DNA of 23,875 bases from Chloroflexota bacterium (GTDB lineage Bacteria; Chloroflexota; Dehalococcoidia; Lucifugimonadales; Lucifugimonadaceae). This document shows, piece by piece, positions 14,923-22,879 of this stretch (within the stretch, counting starts at the first letter, position 1; the number at the start of each line of letters is the position of its first letter). The DNA lies in assembly GCA_002730795.1 (NCBI GenBank), contig PCAX01000007.1, positions 8,180-32,054 of the forward strand, read 5' to 3'. Below the pieces are notes generated by a model. That model saw nothing but the letters and a program-made list of their open reading frames with translations. It ran no database searches and was not told the DNA's origin. Made by a program: the position numbers and the translations under genes.

Positions 14923-16635
14923 ATGAAATTAACAGATGCTCTATCAAAAACACTAATAGAACGTGGAATAGACACTGCTTTCGGTGTTCAAGGCGGTGCC
15001 GCCGCTAATATTTTCCATTCTTTGGAAACAAGCGGAATAAACGTAATTTATACCCTCCATGAACAAGCGGCAAGTTTGGCCGCCGCTTCCTACGCCCGAG
15101 CTTCAGGGAAAATCGGCTGTGTGGTTGTCACGTCTGGTCCCGGTGGAACTAATACTTTAACTGGGGTTTTAGGGGCATGGCAAGATTCAGTTCCATGTAT
15201 TTATATATCAGGAGGGGTAAGATCACCCCATTTGTCCTATGGAAAAAATGTAAGGCAGGTAGGAACTCAAGAGGCTCCGATAGTTGACATTGTAAAACCA
15301 ATTACGAAGTACTCGAAAGTCATTAGAGGTTCAGGTAATTTCTGCATGGAAATTAATAAGGCGATCGACATTTCAATGGAAAATCGTTCGGGTCCAGTTT
15401 GGATAGATATACCGCTTGATGTGCAGTTGTTACAATTGTCCGAAGTAAAATATAACCAATCTTCAAACCCTTTGAACTATTTTTCCGGTGAATTAGAAAA
15501 GTATAAATATGTAATTGATTACCTGAATAAATCCGATTACCCATTGATGATTCTAGGGAACGGAATTCATCAGAGTACTATGGTGGAAGAGATAAGAAAT
15601 TTTATTTCTAATAATTCTGTTCCGTTTGTTACTACGTGGACTGGTCAAGATTTATTTACTACAAAAAATATCTTAAATTTAGGTGTCATTGGTATGAGCG
15701 GACAAAAGGGGGCAAATCAGGCTGTTTTTTTTGCAGATTTATTGCTTTGCGTTGGTACCCACCTTTCGATACCCCAAACTACCACTCTTATAGAAACGTT
15801 TGCCCCGCAAGCAAAAAAAATAATTGTAGACATAGATTCAGAAGAAATCAGAAATTGCAATGTCAAATTCGATTTAAGTATAAACGCCAATCTACGATCA
15901 TTCATCCCCTGGTTAAACAAGCAGGAAATTCCAAAAAATAAATGGGATAGTAACATAAAATCAAAATTTAAGGACCTTAATTGGTATGAACCAAAAAAAC
16001 AAAACGGTGTGAATTCATTTGTTTACAATAAACATCTTACATCCCTAGCCCCCCCTAAATCCTGTTTTATAGTAGATGGAGGAGGAACGATAGCATACAC
16101 CGGATTCCAAAGTACGCAAATTACCCATTACGAACAAAGGATAATCGGTTCCTCCAGTATGTCTTCTATGGCCACAGGGCTTGCTGAAACCGTAGGTGTA
16201 TTCGCAACAAAAAAATTCGAAAAACTTTTTTGCATAATCGGAGATGGAAGTTTTGCTATGAACATCCAAGACCTACAAACAATAAGTTCATTGAAAATCC
16301 CAGTCGTAATAAGTGTAATAAACAACAATGGATACTTGGCGATAAGGCAAACACAAGATGGTTTTATGGGAAGCAAGTATTACGGTACACATCCGGATTG
16401 GGGTTTAAAGTTACCTGATACAGAACAAATTTCGAAAGCATTCGATGTAGAATATATCCGATTAGAAAACCCCAATGCTATAAATGATGTCTCTGAAATT
16501 CTCTTAACCAAACGAAAACCCATAGTTTGCGAAGTAATCGTCGATCAGGACCAGGATATTCTGTTTCAACAAAAATACAAAGATATGGGCGAAGGTGTAT
16601 CTATTCCACAACCTTTAAGCGATATGTATCCCTGA
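14923..16635 (+). CDS. Acetolactate-synthase-like TPP enzyme
   Basis: A 570-residue single-chain thiamine-diphosphate enzyme with the three domains of the acetolactate synthase/pyruvate oxidase superfamily. The N-terminal TPP-activating Glu47 is in YTLHEQAASLAA, followed by TSGPGGTNTLTGVLGAW. The C-terminal cofactor motif starts GDGSFAMN at about 440 and ends NNNGY about 30 residues later. Housekeeping acetolactate synthase is one possibility. However, placement directly after a sugar C-methyltransferase suggests a YerE-type enzyme, which decarboxylates pyruvate and adds the two-carbon unit to a 4-keto sugar nucleotide to make a branched sugar. No regulatory subunit (ilvH/N) or other isoleucine-valine gene is present, which favours the sugar role. 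Key residues are intact. Confidence 0.92.
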   Translation: MKLTDALSKTLIERGIDTAFGVQGGAAANIFHSLETSGINVIYTLHEQAASLAAASYARASGKIGCVVVTSGPGGTNTLTGVLGAWQDSVPCIYISGGVRSPHLSYGKNVRQVGTQEAPIVDIVKPITKYSKVIRGSGNFCMEINKAIDISMENRSGPVWIDIPLDVQLLQLSEVKYNQSSNPLNYFSGELEKYKYVIDYLNKSDYPLMILGNGIHQSTMVEEIRNFISNNSVPFVTTWTGQDLFTTKNILNLGVIGMSGQKGANQAVFFADLLLCVGTHLSIPQTTTLIETFAPQAKKIIVDIDSEEIRNCNVKFDLSINANLRSFIPWLNKQEIPKNKWDSNIKSKFKDLNWYEPKKQNGVNSFVYNKHLTSLAPPKSCFIVDGGGTIAYTGFQSTQITHYEQRIIGSSSMSSMATGLAETVGVFATKKFEKLFCIIGDGSFAMNIQDLQTISSLKIPVVISVINNNGYLAIRQTQDGFMGSKYYGTHPDWGLKLPDTEQISKAFDVEYIRLENPNAINDVSEILLTKRKPIVCEVIVDQDQDILFQQKYKDMGEGVSIPQPLSDMYP

Positions 16636-16728
16636 TCTCGTGAGTTCATTAAGAAAAATATAATGATTTTTATCCGACTACTATAAACAAAGTCAGAGCA
16701 ATAAAAGAGTTAAAACTTAAGTTCTATA

Positions 16729-17298
16729 TCAAACCTTTTTCCTAAGTGAATCTGACAAGTAGTGGGTAATTATTGAATGGACATTTTCAATGAGGCCGTA
16801 TTCACTAGTGTTGGAATAAAAATTAAAATGTCCAAGACTTCTTAATGGATTACCAGAATCAAATCCAGACAATGTAATTATTTTCATTTGTTTGGTTAAA
16901 GCGATTTTTACAGCATTCAAAATATTCTTGGACTGTCCTGACGAACTTATGGCAATTAATAGGTCTCCTGAATCCGCCATAACACCAATTGGTATTTCAT
17001 ATACAGTCTCATAGCCTAAATCGTTTGTTAGGGCGGTAAGCAACGGCTGTTCAGTAAACACCATAGATCTAATACCACAACCCTTTACAAGATCATTTTG
17101 TAAATGTGAGGCGATAGCGGCACTTCCACCATTTCCTACTACTACAACGTTTTTATTACGTTTTCTTACGTTATCCAGTTCCGTCAAACACTTTTTTGTA
17201 CCATCGCTCACATTAAACTTTTTCCCATTCGCGTCTGTAAAAACGGTTTTATTTATTAAATCGCACACATTTGAAGCATAATCTGAAAGGTTATTCAT
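16729..17298 (-). CDS. SIS-domain phosphosugar isomerase (GmhA-like)
   Basis: A 189-residue single-SIS protein of the size of GmhA, which converts sedoheptulose 7-phosphate to glycero-manno-heptose 7-phosphate. VVVGNGGSAAIASHLQNDL (about 51-69) and ISSSGQSKNILNA (about 116-128) form the sugar-phosphate site; ENVHSIITHYL near the end carries the C-terminal histidines expected in GmhA. The position of the GmhA catalytic Glu (in AAELVG of the E. coli protein, from memory) holds Asp here (QNDLVK), so the substrate could differ. It is the second gene of a minus-strand operon, 24 bases after the nucleotidyltransferase-kinase fusion, and together with the phosphatase this supports a heptose role. 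Confidence 0.88.
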   Translation of the reverse strand: MNNLSDYASNVCDLINKTVFTDANGKKFNVSDGTKKCLTELDNVRKRNKNVVVVGNGGSAAIASHLQNDLVKGCGIRSMVFTEQPLLTALTNDLGYETVYEIPIGVMADSGDLLIAISSSGQSKNILNAVKIALTKQMKIITLSGFDSGNPLRSLGHFNFYSNTSEYGLIENVHSIITHYLSDSLRKKV

Positions 17299-17322
17299 AA
17301 CTCAATTTCTTCTTCTTTTTAA

Positions 17323-18867
17323 TTATTTAAGTAAAGTCGCTAACGATCGGATAGTATCAACTCGTTTAATTGGTGCACCTGTACCAATCGACCGAACCGA
17401 GTCAGCAGCAACCACATTACCAATTAAACCCAAAACATCTGGGGGGGCATTTAAGGACGCCAGTAAGGATGTTACGGCAAAAAAAACATCTCCCGCTCCA
17501 ACCCTGTCCACTACCTCATCATTTGCAATGATCGCAGGAATTTCTGCAAGAGCATGTTTCTTTGATTTCACCACACAACCATCGCCACCCTGGGTAATAG
17601 AAAACATTGAAGTCCCTAAACGATCTGAAGTATCAGAAATCAGCTTTTCTAAATTTTCATAACGCTCTTGGCTATCTAATCTCAATTCGCCTTCGGTGAT
17701 TGATACGTAATCCGCTCTTGAATACTTCGAAAGCGTATTGTAACCCATATTTCCTGCATTCATTTGAACATTCAAAGAAAGATATTTTGAATACTTTTCA
17801 ATAATTTCCACTAATTTATCAGATATCATATCGTGCCCAAAATCGGCTACAATAACGACGTCAACAAGGGGTGCCAACCTTTTGACAATATCTATTAATT
17901 TCTCATTAGTTATGTTTGACTGTTGTAAATCCATTTCATAAATTTCTAAAAGTTTATGGAAAAAATACCTTTCCACTATTCTTCGTTTAACAATTGTGCG
18001 GTGATTATCACTTTTTAGAAGATGCAAATTTATATTAGAGTTTAATTTACTTTTTATAAATGACTCACCATAATCATCATTTCCTGCAACTGATGTTACT
18101 GTTACTTTTCCAGCAAAATCTTCCAAATGATTTGCGATTGCCAAAGCACCCCCAATAAACGATTCAGAGGTTTCTAAATTTACGGCTAAGGTTGGACTCT
18201 TTGAAGATTTACCTATGGCGGAACAATATTGATATTCATCAATAATCGTTTCTCCTATAACTAAAACGGATAATTTACCCGCATTATTGAGTAAATTAAT
18301 TATTTCCGACATCGAATGGTCATTTTTAATGGCATTTAGCTTGTCCCTTGAATTCGTAGGAAGCTTATCAAAATAAGTGTTCAATAGTTTTGTGGAACTA
18401 AAACTTATATCATCTGTAATATGAACCTGACCACCCGACGATTCGACGGTATTTTTCTCCTCTAACATTGCTCCCGATACATCATCAGAATAGTTACGAT
18501 AATCGGGTCCTTTTACGTAAAATTCTGGCTTTATTTTCGAGATAATATCCACTGCTGTCAAAGAATTGTTAATGTAAACCAAATCCACACAATCTAAAGA
18601 ACTCAAAACTTCTGCCCGTAATTTTTCGTTAAATTCAGGACGACTTGGCCCTTTATTAACATAAGAATCACCTGTTATCGTTACCACTAGTTTATCAGCG
18701 ACAGACGCTGCTTCTTTTAGGTGACGTATATGTCCAACATGTAAAAGATCAAAAACACCATGGCAATGGGCAATAGTTTGTCCATTAACCCGGTATTCCC
18801 TTATCTTAGCCTCTAGTTCCTGAATATTAATTATTTTTTTTATAACTTCGGACACAAACTTAACCAA
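17323..18867 (-). CDS. Bifunctional sugar-phosphate nucleotidyltransferase-PfkB kinase (HldE-like, reversed domains)
   Basis: A 514-residue fusion. Residues about 30-165 form a cytidylyltransferase-like nucleotidyltransferase: HGVFDLLHVGH at 36-46 with the HxGH motif, and YVKGPDY near 117. Residues about 195-514 form a PfkB/ribokinase-type kinase: GETIIDEY, FIGGALAIANHL, NAGNMGYN, and GAGDVFF with catalytic Asp460. Both HldE activities of heptose activation are represented, but the order is the reverse of E. coli HldE, where the kinase comes first. The start is uncertain: TTG at 18867 gives 514 residues, and a GTG at 18855 would also work; neither has a strong Shine-Dalgarno. It heads the operon with the SIS gene and is divergent from the phosphatase gene. 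Product: nucleotide-activated heptose, with ADP or another nucleotide undetermined. Confidence 0.9.
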   Translation of the reverse strand: MVKFVSEVIKKIINIQELEAKIREYRVNGQTIAHCHGVFDLLHVGHIRHLKEAASVADKLVVTITGDSYVNKGPSRPEFNEKLRAEVLSSLDCVDLVYINNSLTAVDIISKIKPEFYVKGPDYRNYSDDVSGAMLEEKNTVESSGGQVHITDDISFSSTKLLNTYFDKLPTNSRDKLNAIKNDHSMSEIINLLNNAGKLSVLVIGETIIDEYQYCSAIGKSSKSPTLAVNLETSESFIGGALAIANHLEDFAGKVTVTSVAGNDDYGESFIKSKLNSNINLHLLKSDNHRTIVKRRIVERYFFHKLLEIYEMDLQQSNITNEKLIDIVKRLAPLVDVVIVADFGHDMISDKLVEIIEKYSKYLSLNVQMNAGNMGYNTLSKYSRADYVSITEGELRLDSQERYENLEKLISDTSDRLGTSMFSITQGGDGCVVKSKKHALAEIPAIIANDEVVDRVGAGDVFFAVTSLLASLNAPPDVLGLIGNVVAADSVRSIGTGAPIKRVDTIRSLATLLK

Positions 18868-18921
18868 TAAAAATATTTAACGTTACAAGTATCAATAAAT
18901 TAGAAAAACCACGTTCTATTT

Positions 18922-18944
18922 ATACGTTTCTTTTTCAAACGTAT
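18922..18944. promoter_or_regulatory. 8-bp inverted repeat in divergent intergenic region (possible operator)
   Basis: ATACGTTT (18922-18929) and AAACGTAT (18937-18944) are perfect complements around a 7-base loop. It lies in the 146-base AT-rich gap between the kinase-fusion gene and the phosphatase gene, where two divergent promoters must be. The symmetry suits a dimeric repressor, but no regulator gene is in the window and a single small palindrome can be chance. Confidence 0.3.
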
Positions 18945-19013
18945 CAGAAAACTATTAGAATTTTATGGTAATGAAAATTATTTATACATTTAATAATATA
19001 TAAAGCCACAAAC

Positions 19014-19586
19014 ATGATAAAAAGTCAGAATACAAAAAACTTATTTATGATTTTTGTGGACAGAGACGGAACTCTCATAAAAGATACCGGTTACATAAAA
19101 GACCCTTCGGAAATAAAAATACTCCCAAACACGGTAGAAGGTTTAAAAAAAATTACAAGTTTGGGAGCTGCTGTAATAATGATAACTAATCAATCCGGCA
19201 TTTCTAGAGGATATTTTGACCTTCCCCAAGTGGTCCATTTAAATGAAGTAATTATGAAAAGATTATCCGCTTCTGGATGTAAGTTTGCAGATATTCAAAT
19301 ATGCCCTCATGGACCAAATGATGGATGTGGTTGTAGAAAACCAAAAACAGGTCTTTTACGAAAAGCTAGTAAATCCTTGAATATTCCTTTAAATAGGTCT
19401 GTAATTGTTGGTGATCGTGAAACAGACATTGCAGCAGGATTGAACGCGGGCATTCCTGGTATTTTAATTAGTAGTGATAAATCTAATTATAATTTCGGAC
19501 AATATTCAACAGCGGCGGATATGCTGGAAGCTGCCTATATCATAGAACGGTTGGCGATCGAGAATTCTTGGATTCTCGATGTTTAG
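19014..19586 (+). CDS. HAD-family heptose bisphosphate phosphatase (GmhB-like)
   Basis: A 190-residue HAD phosphatase of the HisB-N/GmhB group, which removes the 7-phosphate (or 1-phosphate relatives) from glycero-manno-heptose bisphosphate between the kinase and nucleotidyltransferase steps. The nucleophile motif is DRDGT at 16-20 (Asp16, Asp18), TNQSG follows, then the zinc loop CPH...CGC (about 98-107) diagnostic of GmhB/HisB, and GDRETDIAAG with the magnesium-binding Asp residues. All catalytic elements are present. The ATG at 19014 gives the expected length although no Shine-Dalgarno is seen. It is divergent from the kinase fusion and its TAG shares two bases with the stop of the opposite-strand Nudix gene. 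Confidence 0.9.
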   Translation: MIKSQNTKNLFMIFVDRDGTLIKDTGYIKDPSEIKILPNTVEGLKKITSLGAAVIMITNQSGISRGYFDLPQVVHLNEVIMKRLSASGCKFADIQICPHGPNDGCGCRKPKTGLLRKASKSLNIPLNRSVIVGDRETDIAAGLNAGIPGILISSDKSNYNFGQYSTAADMLEAAYIIERLAIENSWILDV

Positions 19587-20119
19587 GAATTGTCGATATT
19601 TCTAATTTTATACAGCAATATAGCTAAAATGGTCATAGAATCTTTAATTGTTCCGTCAATTACCATATCTAACGCCTCACTGAATTTAAACCATTGCCTT
19701 TTATCAGTCTCAGAATTAAAAATGCCTTCTTTGACAGTAAAATTTTTCGTTACAAATAAATGAGTAGGATTAAAAGTGGTATCAACACCCTGTTGATATA
19801 AAAAGAAAGGCTCCAATGCTGTACATTCTATACCAGCTTCCTCAAAAACTTCCCTGCGACCCGCGGTCAAGGGATCCTCATTTTTACCAACACCACCTCC
19901 AGGAATCTCCCAACTGAGATCGTTAATTAAATATCGGTATTGCCTTACTAATAAAATACTTTCTTTGTTAATAATGATTACTCCACATCTCTCGCCCCTA
20001 TCACTTATAAAATATTCTCGTTTGCCTTCATCAAAATTGGCAATTATAGAATAAAGATTAATGTATTTATTTTTGAATATTGTCTTAGGTTTGGATACTT
20101 GCCGAGGCCGCTTGCTCAT
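19583..20119 (-). CDS. Nudix hydrolase (ADP-ribose pyrophosphatase-like)
   Basis: A 178-residue Nudix enzyme that cleaves a nucleoside diphosphate linked to another group, such as ADP-ribose or a sugar nucleotide. The complete Nudix box is at residues 74-96: G-G-G-V-G-K-N-E, seven residues, then REVFEEAGI. The strand pattern before it (LLVRQYRYLINDLSWEIPGGG) matches the ADP-ribose pyrophosphatase subgroup. Last gene of the minus-strand operon, 69 bases after the methyltransferase. Its position suggests clearing or regulating sugar nucleotides, but a housekeeping ADP-ribose role is equally compatible. Confidence 0.9.
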   Translation of the reverse strand: MSKRPRQVSKPKTIFKNKYINLYSIIANFDEGKREYFISDRGERCGVIIINKESILLVRQYRYLINDLSWEIPGGGVGKNEDPLTAGRREVFEEAGIECTALEPFFLYQQGVDTTFNPTHLFVTKNFTVKEGIFNSETDKRQWFKFSEALDMVIDGTIKDSMTILAILLYKIRNIDNS

Positions 20120-20188
20120 ATATCACCTACTTGTACATAATTACATGGGAAATTATAGTGGCACAAAAATTATTCCGATCGGTGTTAA

Positions 20189-20848
20189 TCATGGAATGAA
20201 CCAATAATAGTCCCCTTTATACCCGCTTGATTCAAACAATTTCTTCCATTCATCAACATGAAGCATTGTCTTCGCCGTCAAATTCCAAGACTCCATGTTT
20301 GTTTTTTCCTTAGTATTTCTGTAAGCATCCACCGTAATAAATGAATTTTTTGATGATACTCGTTCAATTTCTTTTAAAGACTTCGATAATTCATTGATCT
20401 CTAAATTATGTAAAGTGTTTATCGACAATACCAAATCGAAGGAAGAATCTTCGTAAGGGAGAGATCTAGCATCACCGACAGAAACTGATTGAGAAATATC
20501 CGGATGACAATTTTTAATCGCGTATTGGGATATATCTATTCCTGAAACAGAAATACCCGGTATTGCCTTTATTAAATCAACCAGTAAAAATCCTTTCGCA
20601 CATCCAATATCCAAAATTTTACTATGTCGATTCAGATTATAATGCTTCTTTAGTGTGGGAATTACTGGCTGCCAATATTTGGGATTATAATTGAATCCGC
20701 CGTATCCATATTTTCGCTCCCCATCAAAAAATTCCTTCCCAAATTTTCTAGCGATTGTTCGAATTTTTTTGTCCTTTTCAACCAATCTTTTTGTAATGTC
20801 ACGCTTGCTCTTCGGATACTCGCGTAATAAATCGATTTCTTTACCCAT
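20189..20848 (-). CDS. Class I SAM-dependent methyltransferase
   Basis: A 219-residue methyltransferase. The SAM site is ILDIGCAKGFLLVDL at 78-92, followed by the acidic residue after motif II (GIDISQYAI) and SLPYEDSSFDLVLSINTLHNL (motifs IV and V). The family is secure; the acceptor is not, but in this locus an O-, N- or C-methylation of a sugar is likely. It overlaps the end of the epimerase gene upstream by 8 bases, showing tight operon structure. The ATG at 20848 lies within that overlap and no better start is visible. Confidence 0.9.
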   Translation of the reverse strand: MGKEIDLLREYPKSKRDITKRLVEKDKKIRTIARKFGKEFFDGERKYGYGGFNYNPKYWQPVIPTLKKHYNLNRHSKILDIGCAKGFLLVDLIKAIPGISVSGIDISQYAIKNCHPDISQSVSVGDARSLPYEDSSFDLVLSINTLHNLEINELSKSLKEIERVSSKNSFITVDAYRNTKEKTNMESWNLTAKTMLHVDEWKKLFESSGYKGDYYWFIP

Positions 20849-21794
20849 TATTAAGACCTAACTGAAGCATTTTTTTTACATTGTAGTTATTATCACTCGT
20901 TTGAATTATATTTTTTTTATATGCCATAATAATTTCTTCTATAGCATCATTTACTGAATGATTAGGTGTAAACCCTGTTGATAACAGTTTATCCGAATTA
21001 AGCCTGTAAGACCTTGGATCATTACTTTCTGTTACTCGGATATTAACTCCGACACGTTCAGAAACTATTGATGCAATCTGGGAGATCGACATGTTTTCAA
21101 ATCCCACGTTGTATACACCCGTTTCAAAATCATCTGACAAAAAATGCAGGTAAACCGATACCATATCATTTATGTGAACATTTGGCCGAACCTGATCCCC
21201 GCCAAAAACTGTGATGACACCATCTTCTATAGCTTGACGCGTTAATAAATTAACCGTTAAATCCAGCCGCATACGAGGAGAATATCCACATACCGTTGCA
21301 GGTCTAAGTAAATATACTTCAATGTCATCTTTGTAACTCATTAAAACCCGCTCACTGACCATTTTTGTTTTGTTGTAATCAGAAATAGGATCTAGATCAA
21401 GGTCTTCTGTAACGTTCTCTTCCTCCTTAACTCCATAAACACTGCCAGAAGAGGCGTATATAAACCTCTTTACACCATTTAATATCCCAGTTTCAATAAG
21501 TAATTTACTTCCCAAAACATTCACTTCCCAAGTTAACTTTGGATCAATTTCACTACTTGGATCATTTGCAATGTTTGCTAAATGAAAAATAACATCGACA
21601 TCAAAAAGTTCTTCACTATCCAAATCATTTATGTCGCGTATGTCACTTTTGACAATTCTTAACTTTTCATTCCTTTTTAGATAGTTGCCAAACCACATCG
21701 TATCCAAAACAACAACTGAATGATCGTTCAATAATAATTCGTTTACTAATTGTGTACCTACATAACCACACCCCCCCGTAACTAAAAGTTTCAT
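20841..21794 (-). CDS. NAD-dependent epimerase/dehydratase (sugar nucleotide)
   Basis: A 317-residue extended SDR. The cofactor motif is TGGCGYVG at 6-13, ASSGSVYG at 114-121, and the catalytic Tyr140 and Lys144 in DYNKTK. RPATVCGYSPRMRLDLTVN and GGDQVRPNVHINDM follow in the substrate domain, a signature I associate with epimerase/reductase proteins of bacterial glycan loci. It starts 2 bases after the dehydratase-like gene stop and overlaps the methyltransferase gene by 8 bases. Such an enzyme would epimerise or reduce the keto sugar made by the upstream gene; the exact stereochemistry cannot be deduced. Confidence 0.92.
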   Translation of the reverse strand: MKLLVTGGCGYVGTQLVNELLLNDHSVVVLDTMWFGNYLKRNEKLRIVKSDIRDINDLDSEELFDVDVIFHLANIANDPSSEIDPKLTWEVNVLGSKLLIETGILNGVKRFIYASSGSVYGVKEEENVTEDLDLDPISDYNKTKMVSERVLMSYKDDIEVYLLRPATVCGYSPRMRLDLTVNLLTRQAIEDGVITVFGGDQVRPNVHINDMVSVYLHFLSDDFETGVYNVGFENMSISQIASIVSERVGVNIRVTESNDPRSYRLNSDKLLSTGFTPNHSVNDAIEEIIMAYKKNIIQTSDNNYNVKKMLQLGLNNG

Positions 21795-21796
21795 TG

Positions 21797-22789
21797 TTAC
21801 CTCTTATGAATATAAGTATCAGTATGGGTACTGAGTATGTCGTAGTTATTTTCAATCCACGATGCAGTTTCTTTAATTCCTTGCATCAATGATATTTTTG
21901 GGTTCCAATTTAGTAACTTATTAGCCTTGGAAGAATTGAGGTCGTACACCATATCTTTACCAACTCTATCTGGAACATACTCAACGTTCTTTTCAAAGTC
22001 TACACCCATGTAATGACAAATTTTTTTTACCATCGAAACGATAGACACTTGCTCATTGGTTGAAAAATGAAAAGTGTGACCAGGAGAGCCCAAATTAATA
22101 GCCTTAATAATTCCACTGGTAACATCATCTATATACAAAAAAGATCTTAACGATGAACCGTCACCTTCTAACTGGAATTTTTCTCCTTTACGTATTTTTG
22201 TAATTAATTTCGGTATTAGTCTGTACAAGCGCTGTCCAGGACCATAAACGTTAGAAGAACGCGTAATTAAAAATGGAAAGTTTGTAGCTTTTCCTAAGGC
22301 ATGTAAGTACATATCGCTACTTGCCCTACTAACTGCATATGGTGTTGAAGGGTTAAAAATTTGATCCTCCTTCACCGGATACATCACAGAACCATACACT
22401 TCCGGTGTAGAAATTTGGACAAAAAGAGAAAGGGAACTTAAATCCTTTGCTATATCAATGAGTCCTATCGTACCCAAAACATTAGTATTGAACCAATCCA
22501 AAGGAGATTCCCAACTTTGGCCAACCATGCTTTGGGCAGCAAAATTAACAATATAATTAGGCTGAAATGAACTGATTGACATCCGTAAATGTTTTGTATC
22601 GGTATTTATGTTGATTTTTTCAAATTTAAATTTTTTTTTATCAGAAATGTCTGAATACGCGAGATAAACTTGATCAAGTTGATCAGAACGGGATATTGCT
22701 AGGACATCGTGTCCTTTTCTTAACAGTCGCCTGACAAAATGGGAGCCAGTAAAGGAATTTGATCCAACTACAATAAATTTATCGCCCAT
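21797..22789 (-). CDS. GDP-mannose 4,6-dehydratase-like enzyme (YxxxR variant)
   Basis: A 330-residue extended SDR of the sugar-nucleotide 4,6-dehydratase type. Cofactor motif GSNSFTGSHF is at 9-18, ISTPEVYG at 126-133, then NPSTPYAVSRASSD around Tyr151, followed by TRSSNVYGPGQRLYRLIP and DGSSLRSFLYIDD. The catalytic lysine of YxxxK is replaced by Arg155. I recall homologues in other glycan loci with the same YAVSRAxxD, so this is probably a subfamily trait rather than damage. First gene of a four-gene operon (dehydratase, epimerase, methyltransferase, Nudix). The start ATG at 22789 is the only one before the cofactor motif. The likely product is a 4-keto-6-deoxy sugar nucleotide or a related keto sugar; the nucleotide is unknown. 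Confidence 0.9.
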   Translation of the reverse strand: MGDKFIVVGSNSFTGSHFVRRLLRKGHDVLAISRSDQLDQVYLAYSDISDKKKFKFEKININTDTKHLRMSISSFQPNYIVNFAAQSMVGQSWESPLDWFNTNVLGTIGLIDIAKDLSSLSLFVQISTPEVYGSVMYPVKEDQIFNPSTPYAVSRASSDMYLHALGKATNFPFLITRSSNVYGPGQRLYRLIPKLITKIRKGEKFQLEGDGSSLRSFLYIDDVTSGIIKAINLGSPGHTFHFSTNEQVSIVSMVKKICHYMGVDFEKNVEYVPDRVGKDMVYDLNSSKANKLLNWNPKISLMQGIKETASWIENNYDILSTHTDTYIHKR

Positions 22790-22879
22790 AATAATTATTC
22801 TAAAAACCTCAACCTATATACTTTACATCAATAATAAGTAGAAATATTGGTGAATGACAAAAAATTCAATTATCCAAAA

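Noticed and set aside
19557..19580. 9-bp inverted repeat at the end of the phosphatase gene as a terminator
   Set aside because: No T-run follows on either strand, so intrinsic termination is not supported.
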